Assembly (NCBI RefSeq): GCF_022213955.1
Contig: NZ_JAKNTW010000005.1
Coordinates: 434,001 to 498,000 of the forward strand
Direction: 5' to 3'
Source of the DNA: Dolomitihabitans soli
Lineage (GTDB): Bacteria; Actinomycetota; Actinomycetes; Streptosporangiales; Streptosporangiaceae
DNA: 64,000 bases
How positions within the stretch are numbered: position 1 is the first letter of the stretch; the number at the start of each line of letters is the position of its first letter. The position numbers were made by a program, and so were the translations under genes. Below are positions 52,646 to 63,223 of this stretch, one piece after another. A model generated the notes under the pieces. It was not told the origin of the DNA and made no database searches. It saw only the letters and a program-made list of their open reading frames with translations.

Positions 52646-53362
52646 TCACAGCCTCTGCCAGAGCGCCGGGACGTTCGGCGGCTCCCAGCCGCTGATCGCG
52701 GTGTGGGGCTGGAGGCAACGGTAGGTCGCGCCGCCGTAGGTGACCTGGCTGCCCGACTGGTAAGCGGTGCCGGCGGCCCAGGTGCCACCCGGTGCCGGCG
52801 GGTCGGTCGGGGTCGGGGTGGGGGTGGGAGTCGGGCCGGGGTTGCCGCCTCCGCCGCCGACCTGCAGGTCGACGCAGGAGTAGAAGGCCATGGCGGTGTC
52901 CGCGATGTTCCAGATCGCCAGTACCTTCTGCGGGCCGGTCCTGCCGCCCAGGCTCACGTTGTGCGTGACCGTGGCTCCGGGTTGCCTGCCTCCGTCGTTG
53001 AACAACGCGATCCGGGTGCCGCCGATGTAGTACTCCCACGTGCTGGTGGCGTGGCGGGCGGTCAGCACCCAGTTGAAGGTGACCGAGTTGCCGACGCTGG
53101 CCCTCGGCCACGCCCTGCTCTCGTCGTTGAGCTGGGCGAACCGCCCGACGCCACCGTGGCAGTTCCGCTGGCCCTTGGGCCCTTCCACGCTCTGCGGCTC
53201 GTAGATGATGTCGCCGCAGTTCGCGACCCGGCCCTGTGCGCAGTTCGCCTGCCGGCTCGGCGGGGAGGAGATGTAGCCGTGGGCCATGGCCGGCGACGCG
53301 ATGAACACCGAGGCCCCGATGGCGAGTATCGCCAACGAGAGGAACGTGATCGTTCTTCGCAT
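52646..53362 (-). CDS. AA10 lytic polysaccharide monooxygenase with chitin/cellulose-binding domain
   Basis: A 238-residue secreted copper enzyme. The signal peptide ends at SPAMA so that the mature protein starts with His (HGYISSPPSRQ), half of the histidine brace; the second histidine is likely in LTARHATSTWEYY. A Gly/Pro/Thr linker (GPTPTPTPTPTDPP) joins it to a C-terminal CBM5/12 domain with the aromatic set WAAGTAYQSGSQVTY and TAISGWEPPNVPALWQ. AA10 enzymes oxidise chitin or cellulose; CBM5/12 favours chitin. ATG 53362 has AAAGGAG upstream. The upstream AT-rich region holds GTTAGGAAAC (minus strand), a possible regulatory half site. Confidence 0.93.
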   Translation of the reverse strand: MRRTITFLSLAILAIGASVFIASPAMAHGYISSPPSRQANCAQGRVANCGDIIYEPQSVEGPKGQRNCHGGVGRFAQLNDESRAWPRASVGNSVTFNWVLTARHATSTWEYYIGGTRIALFNDGGRQPGATVTHNVSLGGRTGPQKVLAIWNIADTAMAFYSCVDLQVGGGGGNPGPTPTPTPTPTDPPAPGGTWAAGTAYQSGSQVTYGGATYRCLQPHTAISGWEPPNVPALWQRL

Positions 53363-53494
53363 GGGTGACTCCTTTTGCTGGGGGTCACTCAAATATAAAA
53401 GAAAGTTTCCTAACAGTAAATCCCTCTGGTCATCATAATTCGGGTCCGTTGTCAAGATCGGTGTCGTGCCACGGGCTCCGTGCGGGCCCGCCCG

Positions 53495-54868
53495 TCAGTT
53501 CGCGACGGCGCCGCGGATGCAGGTGGGGCGGGACCAGGCGGTGGTGGACTTCTCGCCGATGCTCAGCGGAACGCCCAGCACGAAGCAGTAGCCGGAGTCG
53601 GGCTTGAGGCCGAAGACGCGGGTCGACGTGGACCCCTGGTCCAGCACGGTGGTCTGCTGCCCGTCGGCCGGCTCGCGCTGCAGCACCAGGGGAAACCTTT
53701 TGGCGTTCGCGGGCAGGGTCCAGCGGAGCGTGATCGAGGCGCCGTTGTCGGCCGCGATCTTCAGGTTGCGGGGGGTGAGCGCCTTGACGGCGGCGGGGTC
53801 GACCGCGTCGGCCTCCCCGGACGGCACGGCGGTCGCGGTGGGACGTGCGGTGACGGGGTCGTCCTGCGCGGAGACGAAGAGGGCCACGCCGATGCCCGCG
53901 CCCGCCAGCCCCGCCACGGCCATCCCCACGACCAGGTGCAGGCGCAACCGGGAACGGGGGGCGGCGGGCGGGCGCGGCATCGTCGTGTGCTCGCGGCTGG
54001 GCTCACCCGGCAGGTCGCCGCCCACCATGTCGGTGGCGGGCAGGCCCAGCTCGATCTGGATGGCCTGGAGCCGCTGGGCGAACTCCCGTGCCGTGCCGTA
54101 CCTCTCCTCGGGCTGCTTCGCCAGCACGCGCATGATCGCCTCGGAGACCGCCGGGGGCACGTCACGCCTGCTGAAGGGCGGTGGCGGCCGACTCAGCACG
54201 CGGAGCATCAGCGGCGCGATCGACGGGTCGGCCGGATTGTGGAAGGCGGGCTGCCCGGCGAGCAGGTGGTAGAGGGTGGAGCCGAGGGAGTAGAGATCGG
54301 AGGAGACGCTGTGCGGCTGGCCGCGCAGCACCTCGGGGGCGGCGTGCAGGGGAGTGAAGGCGTGGGCCGCGGCCGAGACCTCGGCCATGTCGACGACCCG
54401 CGCGACGCCGAAGTCGGCGATGGCCGGCTCGCCGTACTTCGAGATCAGGATGTTCTGCGGTTTGATGTCGCCGTGCAGCACTCCCGCCTGGTGCACGGCG
54501 GACAGCGCGCCCGCCAGCTTCACCCCGGCGCGCAGCACGTCCGCCACCGGCAGCGGCCCCTCACGGCTCAGCCGGTCGCGCAGCGAGCCGCCCTCGAAGA
54601 ACTCCATCGCGATGTACGGCCGGCCGGCCCTGGTCGTGCCGGTGTCGAACACGGTCACCACGTTGGGGTGGCCGGTCAGCCGCCCGGTGAGCTGGAGCTC
54701 ACGCTGGAACCTGCGCAGCGTACCCTGATCGACCTTGTCGACGGACAGCACTTTGAGCGCCACCTGCCGGTCCAGACGTTCCTGGTAGGCGCGGTAGACG
54801 ACGGCGAACCCGCCCTGCCCGGCCTGATCAAGAACGCGATAACCGAGGGCCTCCTCGATTGGTTGCAC
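53495..54868 (-). CDS. membrane Ser/Thr protein kinase with extracellular domain
   Basis: A 457-residue PknB-type receptor kinase. The ATP loop is GQGGFAVVYRAYQ, the catalytic lysine in VALKVL, catalytic loop VLHGDIKPQN (HGD in place of HRD, as in many actinobacterial kinases) and the DFG motif ADFGVAR. One membrane helix lies near residue 310-330 (LHLVVGMAVAGLAGAGIGVALFV), followed by an external fibronectin-like domain ending RPTCIRGAV. GTG 54868 follows GGGGAGAAC. A membrane protease gene precedes it by 55 bases on the same strand. Confidence 0.92.
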   Translation of the reverse strand: MQPIEEALGYRVLDQAGQGGFAVVYRAYQERLDRQVALKVLSVDKVDQGTLRRFQRELQLTGRLTGHPNVVTVFDTGTTRAGRPYIAMEFFEGGSLRDRLSREGPLPVADVLRAGVKLAGALSAVHQAGVLHGDIKPQNILISKYGEPAIADFGVARVVDMAEVSAAAHAFTPLHAAPEVLRGQPHSVSSDLYSLGSTLYHLLAGQPAFHNPADPSIAPLMLRVLSRPPPPFSRRDVPPAVSEAIMRVLAKQPEERYGTAREFAQRLQAIQIELGLPATDMVGGDLPGEPSREHTTMPRPPAAPRSRLRLHLVVGMAVAGLAGAGIGVALFVSAQDDPVTARPTATAVPSGEADAVDPAAVKALTPRNLKIAADNGASITLRWTLPANAKRFPLVLQREPADGQQTTVLDQGSTSTRVFGLKPDSGYCFVLGVPLSIGEKSTTAWSRPTCIRGAVAN

Positions 54869-54923
54869 CCGTTCTCCCCTATGTCCCCGTTCCGGCTGAT
54901 ACTAGTGGGCCGGGGGAGATCGC

Positions 54924-55646
54924 TCAGGTGAAACTCAGCGGCCAGGGCACCATGAGCACGGCGCCGGCCACCAGGGAGGCACCCGCGACAAGAAGGAAGA
55001 ACAGGACATAGAGCCCGCCGGGGAGCACGGTGAGCCTCGCGAGCTGATCGGCGTCGGAGTCGGGCGCCCGCCCCCCGCGCCGCTTGCGCTGCAGCTCGAT
55101 GATCGGCCGTATCCCGCCGAGCAGCAGGAACCACACGGCCAGGTGCGCGCAGATCGCCTGCACCTCCTGCGGCGCGAACCAGGACAGCGCGAACACCGCG
55201 CCCCCGGTCACCACCAGCGACAGCACCCCGAACAGGTTCCGGATCAGCAGCAGCATGCAGGCGAGCAGCACCAGCACGCCCCAGAGCAGGATCGTGATGT
55301 AGCCCTCGGCCACCAGCCACGCGCCGCCCAGCCCGAGCAGCGACGGCGCGACGTAGCCCGCCAGGGCGGTGAGGATCATGCCGGGCCCGGTGGGACGGCC
55401 ACGGGTGAGCGTCACTCCCGAGGTGTCGGAGTGCAGCCTGATGCCCTGCAGCTTGCGGCGGGTGAGCACGGCGGCCAGCGCGTGCCCGCCCTCGTGGGCG
55501 ATCGTGATCAGTCCGCGTGACAGATGCCAGGAGGCGGTCGAAAGCACCACCACCAGGGCCACTGCGGCCGACAGCAGGATCGCCCAGTCGGGGGGATCCT
55601 GCTGGGCCGTTGTCAGGTGGGCCCACACCTCGTTGAGCGACTCCAT
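54924..55646 (-). CDS. M50 (site-2)-type membrane metalloprotease
   Basis: A 240-residue integral membrane protein with the zinc motif HEGGH (GLITIAHEGGHALAAVL) in its first long helix pair and about six hydrophobic segments. The family is the small 'M50 metallopeptidase' type of actinobacteria, cleaving membrane proteins; a clear LDG motif partner is not seen. ATG 55646 is chosen over ATG 55676, which would give a hydrophilic N-terminus. Co-directional with the Ser/Thr kinase. Confidence 0.8.
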   Translation of the reverse strand: MESLNEVWAHLTTAQQDPPDWAILLSAAVALVVVLSTASWHLSRGLITIAHEGGHALAAVLTRRKLQGIRLHSDTSGVTLTRGRPTGPGMILTALAGYVAPSLLGLGGAWLVAEGYITILLWGVLVLLACMLLLIRNLFGVLSLVVTGGAVFALSWFAPQEVQAICAHLAVWFLLLGGIRPIIELQRKRRGGRAPDSDADQLARLTVLPGGLYVLFFLLVAGASLVAGAVLMVPWPLSFT

Positions 55647-55782
55647 CGACTTACAGCTTGCCCGAAAGATGACCATCCCGCGACTCGGAGGTTATGGTCG
55701 GTCACGGTTCTGGATGTTCTGCGACGGTAATGCCGCCAAATTGTCGACCTACACTCATAACGTCTGAGCGGAGGGGGTGTCC

Positions 55783-56922
55783 ATGGCGGAGCGACGGACT
55801 CGGGGTGTGCGCGCCTTTCTGCGATCTCCCGGACGGCATCAGGACGAGGCGCCTCCGGAGCGGTTCCTGGACCCGCGTGGGGAGGAGGAGGACACGTTCC
55901 GGCCGAGCGTGATCGACAGCGCCGTCTACGTCGACGGCCGCCGTGTTTCGAGCCCCGACTCGCTCGCCGCCGCCTTCGAGACGTTGAAGAACACTCCCGG
56001 CGGCCTGGCCTGGATCGGGCTCTACCGCCCGAAGGACTGGGAGATGGCCGAGGTCGCCGAGGAGTTCGGGCTGCACGAGCTGTCCGTCGAGGACGCCATC
56101 GTCGCCCACCAGCGCCCCAAGGCCGACCGCTACGGCGACATGCTCTTCGTCGTCCTGCGCGCCGCCCGTTACGTCGACGATCTGGAGGAGGTCGACTTCG
56201 GCGAGCTGCACGTCTTCGTCGGGCCCAACTTCGTGATCACCGTCAGGCACAGCGAGGCCCCCGACCTGTCCACCGTGCGCCGCCGGATGGAGTCGGATCC
56301 CGACCTGCTCCGCCAGGGCTCCCAGGCCGTGCTCTACGCCATCCTCGACGCCGTGGTCGACGGCTACGCGCCGGTCGTGCGCGGCCTGCAGAACGACATC
56401 GACGAGATCGAGGTCCAGGTGTTCGGCGGCGACCCGGCCGTCTCCCGGCGCATCTACGAGCTGTCCCGCGAGGTGATCGAGTTCCAGCGGGCCACCCGGC
56501 CGCTGCTCGCCATGCTCGACGGCTTCATCGCCGGCTCCGAGAAGTACGGCGTGGACGAGGAACTGCAGAGCTACCTGCGCGACGTGGCCGACCACGCGAT
56601 CACGGTCGACGAGCGGGTCGGCAGCCTCCGCCAGATGCTCCAGGACATCCTCGTCGTCAACTCCACGCTGGTCAGCCAGGCGCAGAACGCGGAGATGACG
56701 AAGCTCAACGAGGCCAACTTCGCGCAGAGCGAGGAGGTCAAGAAGATCTCCGCCTGGGCCGCCATCCTGTTCGCGCCCACCCTCGTCGGCACGATCTACG
56801 GGATGAACTTCGACTTCATGCCCGAAACCCACTGGACGTTCGGCTATCCCTTCGCGGTCCTCCTGATGGCCGGAGTCTGCGTGACCCTGTACGTGATCTT
56901 CAAGCGTCGCGACTGGCTCTGA
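55783..56922 (+). CDS. corA: CorA-type magnesium/cobalt transporter
   Basis: A 379-residue ion channel: large N-terminal cytoplasmic funnel domain and two C-terminal membrane helices with the YGMNF signature (GTIYGMNFDFMPE) at the pore loop, ending with a basic KRRDWL. Regulatory acidic segments occur in the N-terminal domain. GGAGGGGG precedes ATG 55783. Neighbours are unrelated. Confidence 0.95.
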   Translation: MAERRTRGVRAFLRSPGRHQDEAPPERFLDPRGEEEDTFRPSVIDSAVYVDGRRVSSPDSLAAAFETLKNTPGGLAWIGLYRPKDWEMAEVAEEFGLHELSVEDAIVAHQRPKADRYGDMLFVVLRAARYVDDLEEVDFGELHVFVGPNFVITVRHSEAPDLSTVRRRMESDPDLLRQGSQAVLYAILDAVVDGYAPVVRGLQNDIDEIEVQVFGGDPAVSRRIYELSREVIEFQRATRPLLAMLDGFIAGSEKYGVDEELQSYLRDVADHAITVDERVGSLRQMLQDILVVNSTLVSQAQNAEMTKLNEANFAQSEEVKKISAWAAILFAPTLVGTIYGMNFDFMPETHWTFGYPFAVLLMAGVCVTLYVIFKRRDWL

Positions 56923-56956
56923 CCTCGCGGCTCACCCCGAGCGACTCGCCTCGCGC

Positions 56957-59173
<2,217 letters not shown>

Positions 59174-59256
59174 GTGCCGATTATGTCGCGATGAACCGTG
59201 CTCCGTCTGCCGCCCACTCACATCCATCCCGGAGCCGTCCTTTCCGACATCATTAA

Positions 59257-59269
59257 TGACAGATTGTCA
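59257..59269. promoter_or_regulatory. short inverted repeat in the 59.2 kb promoter region
   Basis: TGACAGATTGTCA (5-bp arms, 3-base spacer) in the 197-base AT-richer stretch between the E1 gene and the secreted repeat protein. It may be an operator for either gene. Confidence 0.35.
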
Positions 59270-59370
59270 GGTTATACAACTCTTTACCGTTTCCAGACGT
59301 CTACTTGTAAGGAATGGCATGACGTGGCACCCTCAAGCCGCGTTCCGACCTACGGGAGGATGACACCCGC

Positions 59371-60741
59371 ATGTTGCAACGCATTCGAGTCGTCGTTGTC
59401 GCATTGGCGACGGCTGCCGGGGCTGTGGCCCTGGCCCCACCTGCTACCGCGGCGGCGGCCCCCGCCGTCGGCGAGATACAGGTGAATCCCAGTCCCGTCG
59501 TGGTGAGCGGTGGGGACGTCGACGCGACGTTCACCGTCATCACCAAGGAGGCGGGCAAGGCCGAGCTGCAGATCAAGCCGCCCGGCACGGGCACCTGGAC
59601 GTCCCTCGACCTGAAGTCGGACCCGCACGGCAGCGAGACGAAGTGGACCGCGACCAGGGAGTTCGACACCAAGAGCAAGGACGGACGGTGGAGCGTCCAG
59701 GCCATCGCCCACGGCGAGGGCGGCGCCTCTGACTCCAAGAGCAGCAGCTTCGTCGTCAAGCAGGTCCTCGACACCCGGATCGTCGACTTCAACGCCTCGC
59801 CCGACCTGGTCTCCAAGGGCGACACCATCCAGACCTCCGGCAGGCTGCAGATCGACCGCGGCGGCTGGACGGGATACCGGGGCGAGTCGGTGACGATCAC
59901 CTTCAGGGAGCAGGGGACCGACGCCTACCGGCACGTCACCACTGACAGGACCGGCCACAACGGCTGGTTCAGGGCGAGCGTCAAGGCCGAGGCCACCGGC
60001 TGGTGGCGGGCCGAGTTCGGCGGCGGCGGCGGAGCCAAGGGCTCGGTGAGCGACACCGACCGCGTCGACATCAGGCACCGGTCGAACGACACCCGGATCG
60101 TCGGCTTCGACGCGGGACCCGAGCCGGCCGAGCGCGGTGACCGCCTCACCCTGCGCGGCGAGCTGCAGATCGACGGCAGGCGCGGCTGGGACGGCTACGG
60201 CGGCCAGCGGGTCTCGCTCCTGTTCAAGGCCCACGGGTCCAGCAGGTGGGAGCACGTGGACTCCGACCACACCGATTCGGACGGCCGGTTCCGCGAGTCC
60301 GTGACCGCCTCCCGGTCGGGCTGGTGGAAGGCCGAGTACGAAGGCAGGGACGGCGTCCGGGGTTCGACCAGCGGCACCGACTACGTCCGCGTCTCCGACC
60401 CGACCCCGCCGCCCACGCCGGACCGGGCGGACAGCCGGATCACCAAGTTCAACGCCTACTACGAGCCGGCCAAGCGTGGCAAGACGCTGCGGTTCAAGGG
60501 CAAACTCCAGGTCGACGAGGGCTGGAGCTGGGACGGCCACCGGGCCAAGGTCCGGCTCTACTTCAAGCCCGCCGGCTCCGGCAAGTGGTACTGGGTGAAG
60601 TCGACCTGGTCCACGGGCAGCGGCAAGATCTACACCAAGACCACGGCCAAGCGGTCGGGCACCTGGAAACTGGTGTTCAAGGGTGACGAGGACGCCTACG
60701 GGTCCTCCAGCAAGAGTGACTACGTGCGCGTGAAGCGCTAA
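59371..60741 (+). CDS. secreted protein with three Ig-like repeats, unknown function
   Basis: A 456-residue exported protein. Signal peptide (RVVVVALATAAGAVALAP) cut near TAAAAPA. After an N-terminal domain of about 100 residues come three repeats of roughly 105-110 residues, each beginning with an [T/S]RI[V/T]xFxA phrase (residues about 137, 244, 353) and ending 'S.TDYVRV'; internal phrases such as WWRAEF/WWKAEY and GYRGESVTI/GYGGQRVSL recur. These look like beta-sandwich (Big/Ig-like) adhesion-type modules. GGGAGGATGAC precedes ATG 59371. The function is not recognised. Confidence 0.8.
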   Translation: MLQRIRVVVVALATAAGAVALAPPATAAAAPAVGEIQVNPSPVVVSGGDVDATFTVITKEAGKAELQIKPPGTGTWTSLDLKSDPHGSETKWTATREFDTKSKDGRWSVQAIAHGEGGASDSKSSSFVVKQVLDTRIVDFNASPDLVSKGDTIQTSGRLQIDRGGWTGYRGESVTITFREQGTDAYRHVTTDRTGHNGWFRASVKAEATGWWRAEFGGGGGAKGSVSDTDRVDIRHRSNDTRIVGFDAGPEPAERGDRLTLRGELQIDGRRGWDGYGGQRVSLLFKAHGSSRWEHVDSDHTDSDGRFRESVTASRSGWWKAEYEGRDGVRGSTSGTDYVRVSDPTPPPTPDRADSRITKFNAYYEPAKRGKTLRFKGKLQVDEGWSWDGHRAKVRLYFKPAGSGKWYWVKSTWSTGSGKIYTKTTAKRSGTWKLVFKGDEDAYGSSSKSDYVRVKR

Positions 60742-60768
60742 GGGTTTCCTGAAACCCAGGGACGAACG

Positions 60769-60808
60769 AGATCGGGCCGGCCTGCCTGTAAGGGGGCCGG
60801 CCCGATCT
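60769..60808. terminator. intrinsic terminator after the repeat protein
   Basis: A perfect 14-bp stem (AGATCGGGCCGGCC with its complement, 60769-60782 and 60795-60808) with a 12-base loop, 28 bases after the stop codon. Confidence 0.85.
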
Positions 60809-60904
60809 GCTGAATCCTGACGATTTCCGCGCCGGCCCGCCTGGAGGCCGGTAGATGGAACCCGGGACCGCCCGTCGCCGGCGGCGGCCTGCCGTACTGC
60901 AGCG

Positions 60905-61501
60905 TTAGTAGACGCTAACCAAGGCGGACAGGGCGAGGCGGTGCAGGAGCGCCGCCATGTCCTCGGGGGCGAGCTCTCCCGCGCTGTGCGGGGTGGAGTT
61001 GAGCAGGCCGAGCACCGCGTGTACGGCGGCGCGCAGGCGGGGCGGCGGGCACGAGGGGTGCAGCTCGCTGAGCACGGTCACCCACTCCTCCAGGTAGAGC
61101 CGCTGGAGCCGGCGGATCCGCCGCCGGTCGGGCTCCGGCACGTTGTCCAGTTCCCTGTCGTGCACCACGATCAGCGCGGGATGGCCGAGCGCGAACGCGA
61201 TGTGTCCCCTGACCAGAGCGTCCAGCGCCTCGTCCGGGCCGGCGGCGGTGGTCGCGCAGGTGGCCCCGGAGGTGCGCAGCCGCTCGCTGACGTCGAGCAG
61301 CATCTCGGCCAGCAATGCCTCCTTGCCGGCGAAGTGCCGGTAGAGCGCCGGCCCCGAGACCCCGACCGCCGCGCCGATGTCCTCGATGGAGACGCCGTGG
61401 AAGCCCCGGGCCGCGAACAGCCGGGAGGCGGCGTCGAGGATCCCGGTGCGCCGCGACCTTCGATCGCGGGTAGGGGCCGAAGTGGTCGTCACACCGTCCA
61501 T
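60905..61501 (-). CDS. TetR-family regulator of the acyl-CoA carboxylase operon
   Basis: A 198-residue regulator with HTH ILDAASRLFAARGFHGVSIEDI then VSGPALYRHFAGKEALL and a C-terminal ligand domain ending ALSALVSVY. It is divergent from the acyl-CoA carboxylase genes, a layout seen in actinobacterial leucine/isovalerate catabolic clusters. The palindrome at 61515-61530 lies immediately upstream of both genes. Fatty acyl-CoA-type ligands are expected from family members next to such genes, by inference. Confidence 0.9.
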   Translation of the reverse strand: MDGVTTTSAPTRDRRSRRTGILDAASRLFAARGFHGVSIEDIGAAVGVSGPALYRHFAGKEALLAEMLLDVSERLRTSGATCATTAAGPDEALDALVRGHIAFALGHPALIVVHDRELDNVPEPDRRRIRRLQRLYLEEWVTVLSELHPSCPPPRLRAAVHAVLGLLNSTPHSAGELAPEDMAALLHRLALSALVSVY

Positions 61502-61514
61502 GGTAGACGGTGAC

Positions 61515-61530
61515 GTTAATGATTACTAAC
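61515..61530. promoter_or_regulatory. operator-like palindrome in the TetR-accD intergenic region
   Basis: GTTAATGATTACTAAC has 4-bp outer arms GTTA/TAAC with further partial symmetry. A related sequence, GTTAGTAGACGCTAAC (60904-60919), lies at the 3' end of the TetR gene. Confidence 0.5.
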
Positions 61531-61625
61531 ATTGGTCCCAGCGAGCAGTCGCCCGCGAGGACCGAGATGAGGGGACGAGTGCGCGTGCGAGCCGACGAGA
61601 CCGGCCGTCCGGACGGAGGCGCGGG

Positions 61626-63218
61626 ATGAGCGCCGGGCCGGTGCTGGCGACCGCCGCCGACCCCGGCGCGGAGGTGTTCAAACGCACCGCCGAGGCGAAC
61701 GAGGGCCTGGTCGCCGAGCTGCGGGAGCGCCTCGCGACGGCCGCGAAGGGCGGCCCGGAGCGGTCCCGCGCCCGCCACGTCGAGCGCGGCAAGCTGCTGC
61801 CCAGGGACAGGGTCGACGCGCTGCTCGACCCCGGCTCCCGCTTCCTGGAGCTGTCGCCGCTGGCCGCCACCGGAATGTACGGCGACGAGGCCCCGGCCGC
61901 CGGCATCATCACCGGCATCGGCCGGGTCGACGGCCGTGAGGTCGTGGTCGTCGCCAACGACGCGACCGTCAAGGGCGGCACCTACTTCCCGATCACGGTC
62001 AAGAAGCACCTGCGCGCCCAGGAGGTGGCCCTCCACAACCACCTGCCCTGCGTCTACCTGGTCGACTCCGGCGGCGCGTTCCTCCCGGAACAGGACGACG
62101 TCTTCCCCGACCGCGAGCACTTCGGCCGGATCTTCTACAACCAGGCCACCATGTCGGCCAGGGGCATCCCGCAGATCGCCGCGGTGCTCGGCTCCTGCAC
62201 GGCGGGGGGCGCCTACGTCCCCGCGATGAGCGACGAGGCCGTCATCGTGCGCGGCCAGGGCACGATCTTCCTCGGCGGCCCGCCCCTGGTGAAGGCCGCG
62301 ACCGGTGAGGAGGTCACCGCCGAGGAGCTCGGCGGTGGCGACCTGCACGCCCGCACCAGCGGCGTCACCGACCACCTCGCCGAGGACGACACCCACGCCC
62401 TGGCCATCGTCCGCGACATCGTGGCCACCTTCGGGCCGAGGTCCCCCGTGCCGTGGGAGGTCACCGAGGGGGAGGCGCCCGCGCACGATCCCCGCGACCT
62501 GTACGGCATCGTCCCGCCCGACAGCCGCACGCCGTACGACGTGCACGAGGTCATCGCGCGGATCGTCGACGGCAGCCGGTTCCTCGAGTTCAAGGCCGAG
62601 TACGGCGCGACGCTCGTCACCGGGTTCGCCAGGATCCACGGGCACCCGGTGGGCGTCATCGCGAACAACGGCATCCTGTTCGGCGAGTCCGCGCTCAAGG
62701 GCGCGCACTTCATCGAGCTGTGCGACCGGCGGAGCATCCCGCTGGTCTTCCTGCAGAACATCAGCGGGTTCATGGTCGGCAAGGCGTACGAGGCGGGCGG
62801 GATCGCCAAGCACGGGGCCAAGATGGTGACCGCCGTCGCCTGCGCGCGGGTGCCCAAGCTGACCGTCGTCATCGGCGGCTCGTTCGGCGCGGGCAACTAC
62901 GCGATGGCCGGGCGGGCCTACTCCCCGCGCTTCCTGTGGATGTGGCCGAACGCCAGGATCTCGGTGATGGGCGGCGAGCAGGCGGCGAACGTGCTCGCCA
63001 CCGTGCGCCCGGGGATGACGGCCGAGCAGGAGGAGGCGTTCAAGGCGCCCATCCGCGAGCAGTACGAGCGCCAGGGCAACCCCTACTACTCCACCGCCCG
63101 GCTGTGGGACGACGGCGTGATCGATCCCCTCGACACCCGGACCGTGCTCGGCCTCGCCCTGGGCGCCGTGGCGAACGCCCCCCTCGAACCCGTCGGCTAC
63201 GGCGTCTTCCGGATGTGA
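61626..63218 (+). CDS. acyl-CoA carboxylase beta (carboxyltransferase) subunit
   Basis: A 530-residue carboxyltransferase. The acyl-CoA-binding and catalytic crotonase-fold regions are visible: [18 protein letters not shown] in the N-lobe and [31 protein letters not shown] and [20 protein letters not shown] in the C-lobe. This closely fits methylcrotonyl-CoA/AccD1-type subunits of leucine breakdown. GGAGGCGGG precedes ATG 61626. A 20-codon frame (61567-61629) ends in an ATGA overlap with this start and might couple translation. It is followed after five bases by the alpha subunit. Confidence 0.93.
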   Translation: MSAGPVLATAADPGAEVFKRTAEANEGLVAELRERLATAAKGGPERSRARHVERGKLLPRDRVDALLDPGSRFLELSPLAATGMYGDEAPAAGIITGIGRVDGREVVVVANDATVKGGTYFPITVKKHLRAQEVALHNHLPCVYLVDSGGAFLPEQDDVFPDREHFGRIFYNQATMSARGIPQIAAVLGSCTAGGAYVPAMSDEAVIVRGQGTIFLGGPPLVKAATGEEVTAEELGGGDLHARTSGVTDHLAEDDTHALAIVRDIVATFGPRSPVPWEVTEGEAPAHDPRDLYGIVPPDSRTPYDVHEVIARIVDGSRFLEFKAEYGATLVTGFARIHGHPVGVIANNGILFGESALKGAHFIELCDRRSIPLVFLQNISGFMVGKAYEAGGIAKHGAKMVTAVACARVPKLTVVIGGSFGAGNYAMAGRAYSPRFLWMWPNARISVMGGEQAANVLATVRPGMTAEQEEAFKAPIREQYERQGNPYYSTARLWDDGVIDPLDTRTVLGLALGAVANAPLEPVGYGVFRM

Positions 63219-63223
63219 GTGAG

